Shown: positions 35,158 through 43,824 of the stretch, one piece after another
Position numbering within the stretch: the first letter of the stretch is position 1
How the letters are laid out: each line of letters starts with the position of its first letter
Origin: Oscillospiraceae bacterium
GTDB taxonomy: Bacteria; Bacillota; Clostridia; Oscillospirales; Acutalibacteraceae
Reading direction: 5' to 3'
Length of the DNA stretch: 64,000 bases
Assembly (NCBI GenBank): GCA_015066595.1
Contig: SVNZ01000001.1
Location: 372,001 to 436,000 of the forward strand
Program-made: the position numbers and the translations under genes
Notes under the pieces: generated by a model
What the model was told of the DNA's origin: nothing
The model's database searches: none
What the model saw: the letters and a program-made list of their open reading frames with translations, nothing else

Positions 35158-35748
35158 TCAAGAAAAAAGCTTACTGATTTTTTCAAAATATTCGATGAAC
35201 TTGAATTTAAAGACATATTCATCTTCTGTGATGAGCTTATAAGCATCATCACTCAGATTTTCTTTCATAGCAAGGTCTGACGATGCACCAACACAAAGAG
35301 TAGGATACATAACGCACCACCAGTTTTTTCCATTTCCCTCACCTATTTTTATCAGCAAGGTGTCATACATTCCTGCCGGCATAGTGAAATCATCATAGTA
35401 GCGAGTATCGAAATACTCTTTTGCAATCTCAGCTGTAACACTATAGTCGCTGTTGTTTTGAGCTATTACCTTTGATGCAACCTTTGTGATAACATCTAAA
35501 TTTTCGCTAGTAACAGCTATCGCCTTCTCTTTTGTAGTAACACCATCATAAAGCGGTGAAATCTCATTTAATATACTGTCACGCACTTTAATTTTCAGCT
35601 CTTGGTCATAAAATGTATCGGAATTTGCGAGTATATGTAAACGCAAAACGTCATCTTTAAGCTCACTACAAGTTGACTCTAGCGCTACTGCGCTCATCAA
35701 AACAGTTATCAAAACAGAAGACATAAGTATCTTCATGAACATTTTCAT
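35158..35748 (-). CDS. spoIIR: Stage II sporulation protein R
   Basis: A signal peptide (1-25) precedes LKDDVLRLHILANSDTFYDQELKIKVRDSIL, the SpoIIR hallmark, and a conserved NWWCVMYPTLC. SpoIIR is made in the forespore and activates the SpoIIGA protease so that pro-sigma-E is processed in the mother cell. The frame opens at a TTG (35769), but the ATG at 35748 is better placed after AGG. Its presence supports a spore-forming host. Confidence 0.9.
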   Translation of the reverse strand: MKMFMKILMSSVLITVLMSAVALESTCSELKDDVLRLHILANSDTFYDQELKIKVRDSILNEISPLYDGVTTKEKAIAVTSENLDVITKVASKVIAQNNSDYSVTAEIAKEYFDTRYYDDFTMPAGMYDTLLIKIGEGNGKNWWCVMYPTLCVGASSDLAMKENLSDDAYKLITEDEYVFKFKFIEYFEKISKLFS

Positions 35749-35800
35749 ATAAAAAAACCTGCCTTTCAAGTTACCTTGAGTATAGGCAAGTTTTTATACA

Positions 35801-36682
35801 TTATACAATTTTACAACCGTGAGTGATAGGTTTGCACAAATAAAGTTTCTCAAAGCTCTCGCTCATAGCATCTTTGCATTTAGCCGCTTTTTTCTCATTT
35901 AGAAAAATACCGAACACAGCAGAACCCGATCCGCTCATACACGCACCTAGAGCTTTATTCTTAAGCATAGCACCTTTTATAGAGGATATTTCAGGAATCT
36001 GCATAACAGCTTCGAACTCGTTATACAAGCACTGAGCCACTCCTCGAAGGTTACGTTTACACACAAACTTCACGATTTCGTCAGTAACTAAAAAGCCTTT
36101 TGATGGTTTGCTGTCAGAAAGCTCGTATGCTTTTGCAGTTGACACGTTGACATCAGGTTTGCAGATAAGGATATCGCATTTAGTGAGTGCAGGCAATTTT
36201 GACATAGTGGTGCCGGTGCCTGTAGCAAGTTGTGTGCCACCTACTATGCAAAAAGGTACATCCGCACCGACGCTCTGACCTATCTCGCACATCTGCTCTA
36301 GTGTCAATTTTTGGTCAAAAATACGATTTAGAGCCATAATAACAGCCGCACCGTCAGTACTGCCTCCCGCAAGTCCTGCTTGCGACGGAATGTTTTTCTT
36401 GATATCTATAGAAATCTTTTTTTGAGCAATATCGCAGTACTTAAAAAAGGCGACAGCTGCTTTACACACGATATTTGAGCTATCAGTCGGGATACCCTCT
36501 TTATCGCATGTAACTAAAAAATCACCGTCAAAACTCTCGTCCACCTCATCAGACACAGTAACGGTATCATAAAGTGAGACTGTCTGCATAACCATAGCTA
36601 CATCGTGGTAACCATCAGGTCTTTTACAGACGATATCAAGTGATAGATTTATTTTTGCAGGTGCTAAAACCGTAAGCTTCAT
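35801..36682 (-). CDS. ispE: 4-diphosphocytidyl-2-C-methyl-D-erythritol kinase
   Basis: This GHMP kinase of 293 residues has APAKINLSLDI at the start, the ATP loop IPSQAGLAGGSTDGAA at about 93-108 and the C-terminal GACMSGSGSAVFGIF. It phosphorylates CDP-ME in the non-mevalonate isoprenoid pathway. It starts one nt after the stop of the aminotransferase gene and probably shares its transcript. Confidence 0.94.
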   Translation of the reverse strand: MKLTVLAPAKINLSLDIVCKRPDGYHDVAMVMQTVSLYDTVTVSDEVDESFDGDFLVTCDKEGIPTDSSNIVCKAAVAFFKYCDIAQKKISIDIKKNIPSQAGLAGGSTDGAAVIMALNRIFDQKLTLEQMCEIGQSVGADVPFCIVGGTQLATGTGTTMSKLPALTKCDILICKPDVNVSTAKAYELSDSKPSKGFLVTDEIVKFVCKRNLRGVAQCLYNEFEAVMQIPEISSIKGAMLKNKALGACMSGSGSAVFGIFLNEKKAAKCKDAMSESFEKLYLCKPITHGCKIV

Positions 36683-36683
36683 A

Positions 36684-37850
36684 TTAAAGCTCCTTTAAAA
36701 ATTCCTCAATAAGTGTAAGCGCTTTTTTGAGATGTTTAAGCGAATATGAATAAGAAAGTCTTACATAACCCTCGCCACATTCGCCAAAAGCAGAACCAGG
36801 CACCAAAGCAACGTGCTTTGCGTTGAGTAGTTTTTTGCAGAACTCTTCAGATGTGAGTCCTGTAGACTTAATGCAAGGGAAGCAATAGAAAGCACCCTTT
36901 GGTTCAAAACAAGTAAGCCCCATTTTGTTCAGACTGCCGACTACTAAGCGTCTACGCATGTCGTACTGGTCACGCATCATGGCGATATCGTCATCACCGT
37001 TTCTGAGAGCTTCGATAGCAGCATACTGTGCAGTAGTCGGAGCTGACATAATACAGAACTGGTGAAGCTTTGTCATAACCTCGATGATCTCCTTAGGACC
37101 ACACGCAAAGCCTAGTCTCCAGCCTGTCATAGCGTAGCTTTTAGAAAAACCGTTGATGACTACAGTGCGTTCTTTCATACCATCTATTGTAGCAATAGAA
37201 ACATGCTTGTTTTTTCCGTATGTAAGCTCACTGTATATCTCGTCAGAAAGCACCATAAGGTCGTGCTCAATAACAACCTCAGCAATTTTTTCTAAATCTT
37301 CTTTCTCCATAATAGCGCCTGTAGGGTTATTAGGGAAAGGCAAAATGAGGAGTTTCGTTTTATCAGTGATTTTGTCCTTAATGTCATCGACAGTAAGACG
37401 GAAGTTGTTCTCCATCTTTGTTTCAATAACAACCGGTATTGCCTGTGCCATAATAGTGAGTGGCTCGTAGCACACAAAAGACGGCTGAGGGATAAGCACC
37501 TCGTCACCTTTGTCTACTAAACAGCGAATAGCGATATCGATAGCTTCGCTGCCACCTACAGTTACTACCACTTCAGTGGCATCATCATATGTAAGGTCGC
37601 ATTTGCGCAACATATATTTCGAAATCTCGGTTCTAAGCTCAGCAAAGCCACGGTTTGGAGTGTACCATGTTCTGCCCATCTCAAGTGAGTCGATACCGGC
37701 TTTTCGAACATGCCATGGTGTTTTAAAATCCGGCTCACCGATAGAAAGCGAGATAACGTTGTCCATTTCGTTGACAATATCAAAGAACTTTCGAATACCT
37801 GATGGCTTCACGCTCTTGATAGTATCGTTAATCTTGCTATTATAATCCAT
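36684..37850 (-). CDS. Class I/II PLP-dependent aminotransferase
   Basis: This fold-type I aminotransferase has 388 residues, PNNPTGA at 173-179, SDEIYSELTY at 202-211 and the PLP lysine in GFSKSYAMTGWRLG (Lys237). It resembles PatA/AspC-like enzymes; the amino donor cannot be deduced. It overlaps by one nt the Lrp-type regulator gene upstream, and that pairing suggests control by the regulator. Confidence 0.88.
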   Translation of the reverse strand: MDYNSKINDTIKSVKPSGIRKFFDIVNEMDNVISLSIGEPDFKTPWHVRKAGIDSLEMGRTWYTPNRGFAELRTEISKYMLRKCDLTYDDATEVVVTVGGSEAIDIAIRCLVDKGDEVLIPQPSFVCYEPLTIMAQAIPVVIETKMENNFRLTVDDIKDKITDKTKLLILPFPNNPTGAIMEKEDLEKIAEVVIEHDLMVLSDEIYSELTYGKNKHVSIATIDGMKERTVVINGFSKSYAMTGWRLGFACGPKEIIEVMTKLHQFCIMSAPTTAQYAAIEALRNGDDDIAMMRDQYDMRRRLVVGSLNKMGLTCFEPKGAFYCFPCIKSTGLTSEEFCKKLLNAKHVALVPGSAFGECGEGYVRLSYSYSLKHLKKALTLIEEFLKEL

Positions 37851-38332
37851 CAGAATATCATTTCCCTTCTGTCTGTAGGCTCATCAACATCAACAAGTGC
37901 AACAGAGCCCTCCTTGTATCTCTTGAGCATAAAGTGTGTCGCTGTAGACACAATACCCTCGAGTGCAGACAGTTTTTTAGCAACAAAGGAAGATATATCC
38001 TGAATAGTGTCACCCTTAACAACCAAAGCCAAATCATAAGCACCTGCCATAAGATAAACAGAAGATACTTCCTCAAACATCATAACTTTTTCAGCTATTT
38101 CGTCAAAGCCCTTCTCCTTTTGTGGAGTAACCTTGAGCTCAATAATAGCCATAACGCCAGCATCAGGAACGCTGTCCCAGTTGACCATAGCCTGATATCC
38201 TCTGATAACACCACTGTCTTCATATTCTTTAATTTGTGCTTTTATGTAGTCCTCAGGCTCGTCAAGCATAAGAGCGAGCTGGGATGTTGTGTAAGCTGAA
38301 TTTTCGCTCAAAATTTTAAGTAGTTTATCCAT
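37850..38332 (-). CDS. Lrp/AsnC family transcriptional regulator
   Basis: An N-terminal winged helix (MDKLLKILSENSAYTTSQLALML) is followed by an AsnC-type ligand-binding domain (EVSSVYLMAGAYDLALVVKG). Its 160 residues are normal. Such proteins sense amino acids and often control a neighbouring aminotransferase, which here overlaps directly. An ACGGAGGT site precedes the ATG. Confidence 0.9.
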   Translation of the reverse strand: MDKLLKILSENSAYTTSQLALMLDEPEDYIKAQIKEYEDSGVIRGYQAMVNWDSVPDAGVMAIIELKVTPQKEKGFDEIAEKVMMFEEVSSVYLMAGAYDLALVVKGDTIQDISSFVAKKLSALEGIVSTATHFMLKRYKEGSVALVDVDEPTDRREMIF

Positions 38333-38344
38333 AATTACCTCCGT

Positions 38345-38830
38345 TTATGTTGCCTGCAGTGCCAAAGTGTCGTTCATACAAATATTATTCAGACACAAAG
38401 CACTTGAGATACAAAGTATTTCATATTTTTGCATATAGATGTTGAGTTCTAAAGTTTCGCTTGAAGTTTTGAAACGTCGACTGATACAAGCGACAACTGA
38501 ATTAGCAACATCTAATATATCATAAGATTTGTTGAGCACATCACCTCGAATGTGAAATTGTGCTCTGTGATAAGTGATAGCGATTTTATCTTTAGAACAA
38601 GTGATGACTATGTGAAAGCTACCATCTTGAGTAGTAACACTACACGAACGCATAGGACCAAGATGTGTGTCTTTGATTTTTGCAACACAGGTATCACCGA
38701 ACATAATATAAATGCGTTCAGTAGAAGTGCTACGTTTTCCGACAATCCTATATTTTTCGTCGCCATTTTCGTCAAAAACGATATATCTTGAATTTTCGTC
38801 AGTTTTGTCACGCTTGAGATAAAGTTTCAC
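38345..38830 (-). CDS. LURP-one-like (YxjI-type) beta-barrel protein
   Basis: The pattern RYIVFDENGDEKYRIVGK...VAKIKD...FHIRGDVLNKSYDILD...VACISRR is that of LURP-one-related proteins, a Tubby-like barrel of unknown bacterial function. The frame opens at a TTG (38857); a GTG at 38830 with GGTGA six to seven nt upstream is the better start, giving about 161 residues. It lies between lrp and the NAD synthase gene in the same direction. Confidence 0.65.
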   Translation of the reverse strand: MKLYLKRDKTDENSRYIVFDENGDEKYRIVGKRSTSTERIYIMFGDTCVAKIKDTHLGPMRSCSVTTQDGSFHIVITCSKDKIAITYHRAQFHIRGDVLNKSYDILDVANSVVACISRRFKTSSETLELNIYMQKYEILCISSALCLNNICMNDTLALQAT

Positions 38831-38865
38831 ATATATCACCGCTGATATTATTACCAAATTATAAA

Positions 38866-40782
38866 TTATAATTCGTTTATTCTGTCAAGCCACATTTTAA
38901 CCTGAGCATCACTAGGCATTCTGAATTCACCTCGTGGAGATAGCGAAACACAAGAAACCTTAGGTCCGTCCGGCATACATGAACGTTTGAACTGTTGTGT
39001 AAAAAATCGCTGGAAGAATTTGTGCAAATACTTTTTGATGGTATATCTGTCGTACTCATCTTCAAAGGCTTTCAAAGCAATATAGAAAATCTTTTCCGGA
39101 GTAAACTCGTACTGTACAAAACAGAATAAAAACATATCATGCAACTCATATGGCCCAATAACATTTTCTGTTATTTGAGTCATATCACCGTTTTTATCCG
39201 GTGGTAAAAGCTCAGGTGATACAGGGGTGCTGAGTATGTCTTTAAGCACCTTTTTCTTATCCCCTGTTACACGGTCAGCTTCATATTCGACAATGCATCT
39301 CACCATAGTTTTCGGTACAGATGCGTTCACCGCATACATCGACATATGGTCACCGTTGTAAGTGGCCCATCCAAGTGCAAGTTCTGACAAATCTCCGGTA
39401 CCAACGACAAGAGCATTAAGCTCATTAGCAATATCCATAAGCACAGTGGTACGCATTCTCGCCTGAGAATTCTCAAAGGTTGTATCAAGAGTTTTCTCAT
39501 CATGGCCGATATCAGAAAAATGCTGTCTGACTGATTTTGTGATATCAATCTGCTTAAACTGTGCACCATACACTTCGCTTAGTTTCTGTGCATTTGACTT
39601 TGTTCGTTTTGTAGTGCCGAAACAAGGCATCGAAACAGCATGCAAATGTTTATGATCCAGCCCTAAAATATCCAGCGCTTTGATGCTGACAATAAGAGCC
39701 AGTGTGCTGTCCAGTCCGCCGGATACTCCAAGAACTAAGTCCTCGATGTCAGCACTCTTCATTCTTGTTGCAAGACCTATGGACTGTATTTTAAGACTAT
39801 CCATACACATCTTTTGCATCTGGGCTTTATCTTCAGGAATAAACGCAAGCTTTCCAAACTTACGTTCAAGTCGTGTCTGTCTCAATGTAATATCAAATGG
39901 GATTTCTCTATAAATCTTTTCAGATTTATTTTGTGAGAAGTTGCAGTTTTTTCTACGCTCTACGGTTATTTTTTTGACATCAATATCAGCAAAGGTTACG
40001 TTCTCAGTATATCCTTCACTTTCAGAGAGCACCCTTGAGCTTTCAGCAATCACATTATATGCAGAAAAAACAGCATCTGTGGTACTCTCTCCCGGTCCTG
40101 CTGATGCCAATAGATAAGCACAGGATAGCTTTGAGCTATGATATGAAACTAGGCTTTTAATATAATCAAAACCGTTAGCAGTTGCTACACTCGCAGATAA
40201 ATTAGCAATAACTGTTGCTTTTGCATTATGAGTCAACGGTAACGACGGTGAGCTTGTTGCTTCGATATCTTCACCAATTTCAACACCAAGCTTGAACTCT
40301 TTGAGTTGATTGCAAGAAAAAACAAGATTAGACGAAAGATAAGTTTTTTGTGAAGCATAAGTGATTTCTTTATCAACACCTTCGCCTGATTTGAAGTATC
40401 TCATCTGGTCAAAATAGCTATAGCTTGGAATATTGATTTTTGGAACTAAACCCAGAAGTCTGCCCTGATAAAGAACAGCAGCGCAGTTATACAAAGCATC
40501 ATCAAAAGCAACCGGCACGCCAACAACCGCAATGATGTTGATAGACTTAGTTTTCATTAAAATATGTTTGATTGCATTTTCTGCTTGTGTAAGCAAGAAG
40601 TTGTGTAAAAACAAATCACCACAAGTATATCCGGTTACGCAAAGCTCCGGAAACACAACAACGGTAGCACCCTTTTGAGATGCATAGGCGATTTGTGATA
40701 CAATCTGCTCGCTGTTATAAAAACAGTCAGCCACTTTAACAGTAGGAGTTGCACATGCAGTTTTTATAAATCCATAATTCAT
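38866..40782 (-). CDS. nadE: NAD+ synthase, two-domain type, with altered glutaminase site
   Basis: The N-terminal nitrilase-type glutaminase domain (1-290) keeps Glu46 (VVFPELC) and Lys115 (VPKIN), but the nucleophile position reads GVEIGEDI: Gly170 where the family has Cys (Cys176 in the M. tuberculosis enzyme, same offset as the other two). The C-terminal synthetase domain has the P-loop SGGLDSTLAL. It makes NAD from deamido-NAD; without the Cys it may depend on free ammonia. A GGGGGA site precedes the ATG, and a palindromic terminator lies just upstream. Confidence 0.9.
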   Translation of the reverse strand: MNYGFIKTACATPTVKVADCFYNSEQIVSQIAYASQKGATVVVFPELCVTGYTCGDLFLHNFLLTQAENAIKHILMKTKSINIIAVVGVPVAFDDALYNCAAVLYQGRLLGLVPKINIPSYSYFDQMRYFKSGEGVDKEITYASQKTYLSSNLVFSCNQLKEFKLGVEIGEDIEATSSPSLPLTHNAKATVIANLSASVATANGFDYIKSLVSYHSSKLSCAYLLASAGPGESTTDAVFSAYNVIAESSRVLSESEGYTENVTFADIDVKKITVERRKNCNFSQNKSEKIYREIPFDITLRQTRLERKFGKLAFIPEDKAQMQKMCMDSLKIQSIGLATRMKSADIEDLVLGVSGGLDSTLALIVSIKALDILGLDHKHLHAVSMPCFGTTKRTKSNAQKLSEVYGAQFKQIDITKSVRQHFSDIGHDEKTLDTTFENSQARMRTTVLMDIANELNALVVGTGDLSELALGWATYNGDHMSMYAVNASVPKTMVRCIVEYEADRVTGDKKKVLKDILSTPVSPELLPPDKNGDMTQITENVIGPYELHDMFLFCFVQYEFTPEKIFYIALKAFEDEYDRYTIKKYLHKFFQRFFTQQFKRSCMPDGPKVSCVSLSPRGEFRMPSDAQVKMWLDRINEL

Positions 40783-40794
40783 AAAAATCCCCCA

Positions 40795-40829
40795 TAATAA
40801 AAATATCCATAACTATAGTTATGGATATT
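40795..40829 (-). terminator. Perfect 28-bp palindrome, terminator of the polymerase gene
   Basis: 40802-40829 is a perfect palindrome (AATATCCATAACTA and its complement); on the minus strand it is followed by TTTTTATTA. It ends the polymerase transcript and lies directly before nadE. Confidence 0.75.
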
Positions 40830-40890
40830 ATAACCGATATTCATGAAATTTACAAGTAAATTGAGTACAAATAGCTAACTATTATAAATT

Positions 40891-42354
40891 TTAAATAATA
40901 GTCCTTTTCACCTTGCGTTTAAAAAGATAAATTCCTTCGTGATAATCGGGCTCGTACTTGCACAAGAAACAACTGATATATCCCATTATCAACCAGAAGA
41001 ACAGCACTGTGAACGACACATCATAGAGCAATGCTTTTTCAAAAAAAGCATAAACAAGATATGCACACAAAAAAGCATACATACAAGGAAGAATACTTTC
41101 TTTAAGATTTTTATCCTTGAAAACATGGATAGTGATGTGCTTTGCAAATCTGAGTCCGAATATAGAGAAAAGTGCAAATCCGATAATGCCTGAACAAACA
41201 AGAATGGTTGCATAACCGTTATGAAAATCAGTAGCAAATGCCGATAAAGCTTCACCGTATATATCAGAAAAAGCAATACCGTTATCAAATTTATTTTCAC
41301 CATAATAATACACATTGCCTTTACCGATACCAAACAGTGGGAAATCAGAAAAAAGCGATGCTGCTTGACGCCATAATTTGAAACGACCGCTGTCTAAATT
41401 AGAGTTAATGTGACTGAAAGTAATACGCTCTGTCGCATAGAAGATGTCTTCTTCACCCTCTTCTACACCTTTCACCTGAGTAGCAATTTCTGCAGTTTCG
41501 AGTATCTGTGTAAAACCCGCCTGACAGAAGTATCTGACAAAAAACGCACTTCCGACAATAAATGCACCTACAAGTACACACGCAATAAGCTTTGTGATAA
41601 TTTGCTTTTTGGTGAACTCGTGCTCCGCACCAAACATTTTGTATAAAGTAAAGAAAATTACATAGAAAATGAGCAGTACAATAGCACCATTAGAATCACA
41701 CAAAAACAGTGACATACCGTTTATAGCAAGTGCGCTGCAAAGCCATATACGAGAAACCCGCTCTTCACCACCTGAAATCTCAATGAAGTTGCTTTTTGTG
41801 AGCATATGAATGCAAAACAAAGAAACAACCGAAACAAAGCCCAGTATGTTTGGGTTTGAATAAATTCCGGTAAATCGGTTTTCGTAAATAATAAACTTAA
41901 TCGACATAACTTCAAAGCTGATACCAGCCATAAGGCACGCAAGACCCAGTATGCCAACTATAGTTGTTGTATATACCATAAATCGGCACACAGCATATAG
42001 TTCTTTTCTGAAGTTGAGGTGTTTTTCAGTATGTAATGAGTAAAAAATGAAGAAACAAATAGCCACATGAAGCTGGATAACAATATTGAACAAAAAGTTG
42101 TCCGCAATGTGTATAAGCGCAGTTATAGTGGAAAAGAACAAGAAGGCTAACAACCAGATACCAAAGCGGGTGTTAGAGAACACTCGACGTTTTTTCTCGT
42201 TATAAAACAGCAGAAAAACGCCCCATAAAAACAGAAAAATCAGCGACGCATATGCAGGAACCTGAATAAATGAAACGTTGCAGAAAAACAAACAGATAAT
42301 ATAACATCTTCTAAACAAAGACGTATCCGTAAGCACAGCTTTCAACTTTTCCAT
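40891..42354 (-). CDS. O-antigen ligase/polymerase-like membrane protein
   Basis: About ten to twelve membrane segments and a large periplasm-type loop (about 290-370) with FPLFGIGKGNVYY, as in Wzy/WaaL-type polysaccharide polymerases. The length is 487 residues from the ATG at 42354, which has AAAGGAGTG before it (an upstream TTG at 42375 is unlikely). It is next to an initiating sugar transferase, so the pair probably serves surface polysaccharide synthesis. Confidence 0.8.
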   Translation of the reverse strand: MEKLKAVLTDTSLFRRCYIICLFFCNVSFIQVPAYASLIFLFLWGVFLLFYNEKKRRVFSNTRFGIWLLAFLFFSTITALIHIADNFLFNIVIQLHVAICFFIFYSLHTEKHLNFRKELYAVCRFMVYTTTIVGILGLACLMAGISFEVMSIKFIIYENRFTGIYSNPNILGFVSVVSLFCIHMLTKSNFIEISGGEERVSRIWLCSALAINGMSLFLCDSNGAIVLLIFYVIFFTLYKMFGAEHEFTKKQIITKLIACVLVGAFIVGSAFFVRYFCQAGFTQILETAEIATQVKGVEEGEEDIFYATERITFSHINSNLDSGRFKLWRQAASLFSDFPLFGIGKGNVYYYGENKFDNGIAFSDIYGEALSAFATDFHNGYATILVCSGIIGFALFSIFGLRFAKHITIHVFKDKNLKESILPCMYAFLCAYLVYAFFEKALLYDVSFTVLFFWLIMGYISCFLCKYEPDYHEGIYLFKRKVKRTII

Positions 42355-42407
42355 TTGGTTCACTCCTTTACGCAAAGCGACCTGATTTTCTAAGATAATA
42401 TATCAGT

Positions 42408-43103
42408 TTATTTTATGACTTCAATAACAGTCTGAATCATCAAATAAAGGTCTTTAAAAAATGAAAACTCTTCTAAATATTCGAGATTATACTTCATTTT
42501 TTCAGGCAAAACCTTGTTCACATAGATTTCATCAACTTGTGATGCATCGTTTACTTCACCGATGATTTTATCTTCATCCTTAAACTTTATGCTGGCAAGT
42601 GATGTGATACCAGCCGGCGTGAGCAATGTTGCATACATAGCCGGTGTGTAACAGTCAACGTATTTTTTAACCTCCGGTCGAGTACCGACGAGACTCATTT
42701 TCCCGGACAACACATGAAAAATCTGTGGTAATTCATCAAGACGAAATTTACGCAAAACACTTCCGATAGATGTGATTCTGCTGTCGTTTTTCGATGTAAC
42801 CAACGCACCAGCTTTGTCCGCACCTACCGTCATAGTTCTGAACTTGAAGATATTAAAGGTTCTTCCGTATGTTGTGATTCTTTGCTGTTTGTAAAGCACG
42901 GGACCTTTTGAAGTACACTTTATGCAAACGCAGATAACTAACATCGGCAATATAAGTATTACAATAAGTATGAGAGCCATAACTACGTCCATAATACGCT
43001 TAAACAAAAGGCTGAAACGTTTTTTATAAAGAATATCGTAATAACACTTCACTTCGTCATTTTTGAGTTTTTCAGGAAGTTTTTCAAATGGTAATAGTAT
43101 CAT
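42408..43103 (-). CDS. Bacterial sugar transferase (polyprenyl-phosphate glycosyl-1-phosphate transferase)
   Basis: Its 231 residues have one hydrophobic hairpin (35-60), KRIMDVVMALILI at the start, FNIFKFRTM, LRKFRLDELPQ and the MSLVGTRPE signature. These enzymes load the first sugar-phosphate on undecaprenyl phosphate in capsule or exopolysaccharide synthesis. The gene lies 53 nt before the polymerase gene. No flippase or further glycosyltransferase is in the window. Confidence 0.9.
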   Translation of the reverse strand: MILLPFEKLPEKLKNDEVKCYYDILYKKRFSLLFKRIMDVVMALILIVILILPMLVICVCIKCTSKGPVLYKQQRITTYGRTFNIFKFRTMTVGADKAGALVTSKNDSRITSIGSVLRKFRLDELPQIFHVLSGKMSLVGTRPEVKKYVDCYTPAMYATLLTPAGITSLASIKFKDEDKIIGEVNDASQVDEIYVNKVLPEKMKYNLEYLEEFSFFKDLYLMIQTVIEVIK

Positions 43104-43257
43104 CCATAGCCTCCTAAAGACCTGCTTCTCTACATAATATGATAGATTATTATACTACAAATACGATGTATTTTCAATACTTAACAAAAAATTGGAATTT
43201 CTTGCACAAAGAGTCGAATCTTTTCTGTTTTTGTAAAAACATTGTTCTCGTATTTTC

Positions 43258-43286
43258 TTGACTTAAATACATATAAGCGGTAAAAT
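43258..43286 (+). promoter_or_regulatory. Sigma-A promoter of the DUF1292 gene
   Basis: TTGACT (43258-43263), 17 nt, TAAAAT (43281-43286). A second possible extended -10 (TGATATAAT, ending 43297) is too close to the ribosome site to be the main one. Confidence 0.6.
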
Positions 43287-43317
43287 TATGATATAATACA
43301 AAAGGAGTGGAAATACT

Positions 43318-43608
43318 ATGGATAAAGAGTTTGCACCTGATCTCATTACTTTGATTGACGACGAAAACGTTGAGCATAACTTTGAGATTCTCGATACTAT
43401 CGAAAATGAAAAGGGTCTTTTCTATGCCCTTTACCCTGTATTTGATGAAGCACAAGACGCTGTCGCTGATGACGGTGAGTACTACATCATGGAAGTTATC
43501 GAAGAAGATAGCGAAGAACAGCTCGCTGAAGTTGAAAACGAAGAGCTTTTAGACGAGCTTGCTGAAATCTTTGAAAAAAGATTTGAGGAACTATTTTACG
43601 AAGAATAA
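43318..43608 (+). CDS. DUF1292 protein (YrzB-like)
   Basis: The 96-residue acidic protein begins APDLITLIDDENVEHNFEILD, the DUF1292 pattern, and ends in a glutamate-rich helix. The family is conserved in Firmicutes and often sits with ruvX and alaS; those are absent here. Function unknown. An AAAGGAGTGG site precedes the ATG, and the 6S RNA gene starts within a few nt of its stop. Confidence 0.85.
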   Translation: MDKEFAPDLITLIDDENVEHNFEILDTIENEKGLFYALYPVFDEAQDAVADDGEYYIMEVIEEDSEEQLAEVENEELLDELAEIFEKRFEELFYEE

Positions 43609-43611
43609 TAT

Positions 43612-43798
43612 TTTGTCCTGCCTGATACGTGAATCAGCGAAAATAACCCTACAACCTTTAAATCGGGAGTTTTACTCCGTCAGTGGTGTGCAGACCTCCT
43701 CAATGTTGGGACGAAGGGAGCCTAAAGCTGACGGGAAGACACCCACCTGTCATATTCGTAGGCAGGTTATATTAAGCTGATACGGTCAGGCGGGATCT
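43612..43798 (+). ncRNA. ssrS: 6S RNA
   Basis: The ends pair as a long closing stem (GTCCTGCCTGA at 43615-43625 with TCAGGCGGGAT at 43786-43796), continued by ATCAGC/GCTGAT. The interior has the AATAACCCTACAACC and GAAGACACCCACCTGT stretches I associate with Firmicute 6S RNAs, and a large open middle that would mimic an open promoter. 6S RNA binds sigma-A RNA polymerase in stationary phase. Ends are approximate. The small frame across it is not coding. Confidence 0.8.
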
Positions 43799-43824
43799 AC
43801 TATAATTTATACTCGGAGAACTAT

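Noticed and set aside
40802-40829. The 28-bp palindrome as an operator for nadE
   Set aside because: The following T-run on the transcribed strand and its place after the polymerase gene make a terminator the simpler reading, though a dual role is possible.
43174-43455. A 93-residue minus-strand frame between the sugar transferase and DUF1292 genes
   Set aside because: It overlaps the DUF1292 promoter and start, and is lysine/phenylalanine-rich with no family likeness.
43559-43780. A 73-residue plus-strand frame after the DUF1292 gene
   Set aside because: It covers the 6S RNA; codon use and composition do not look coding.
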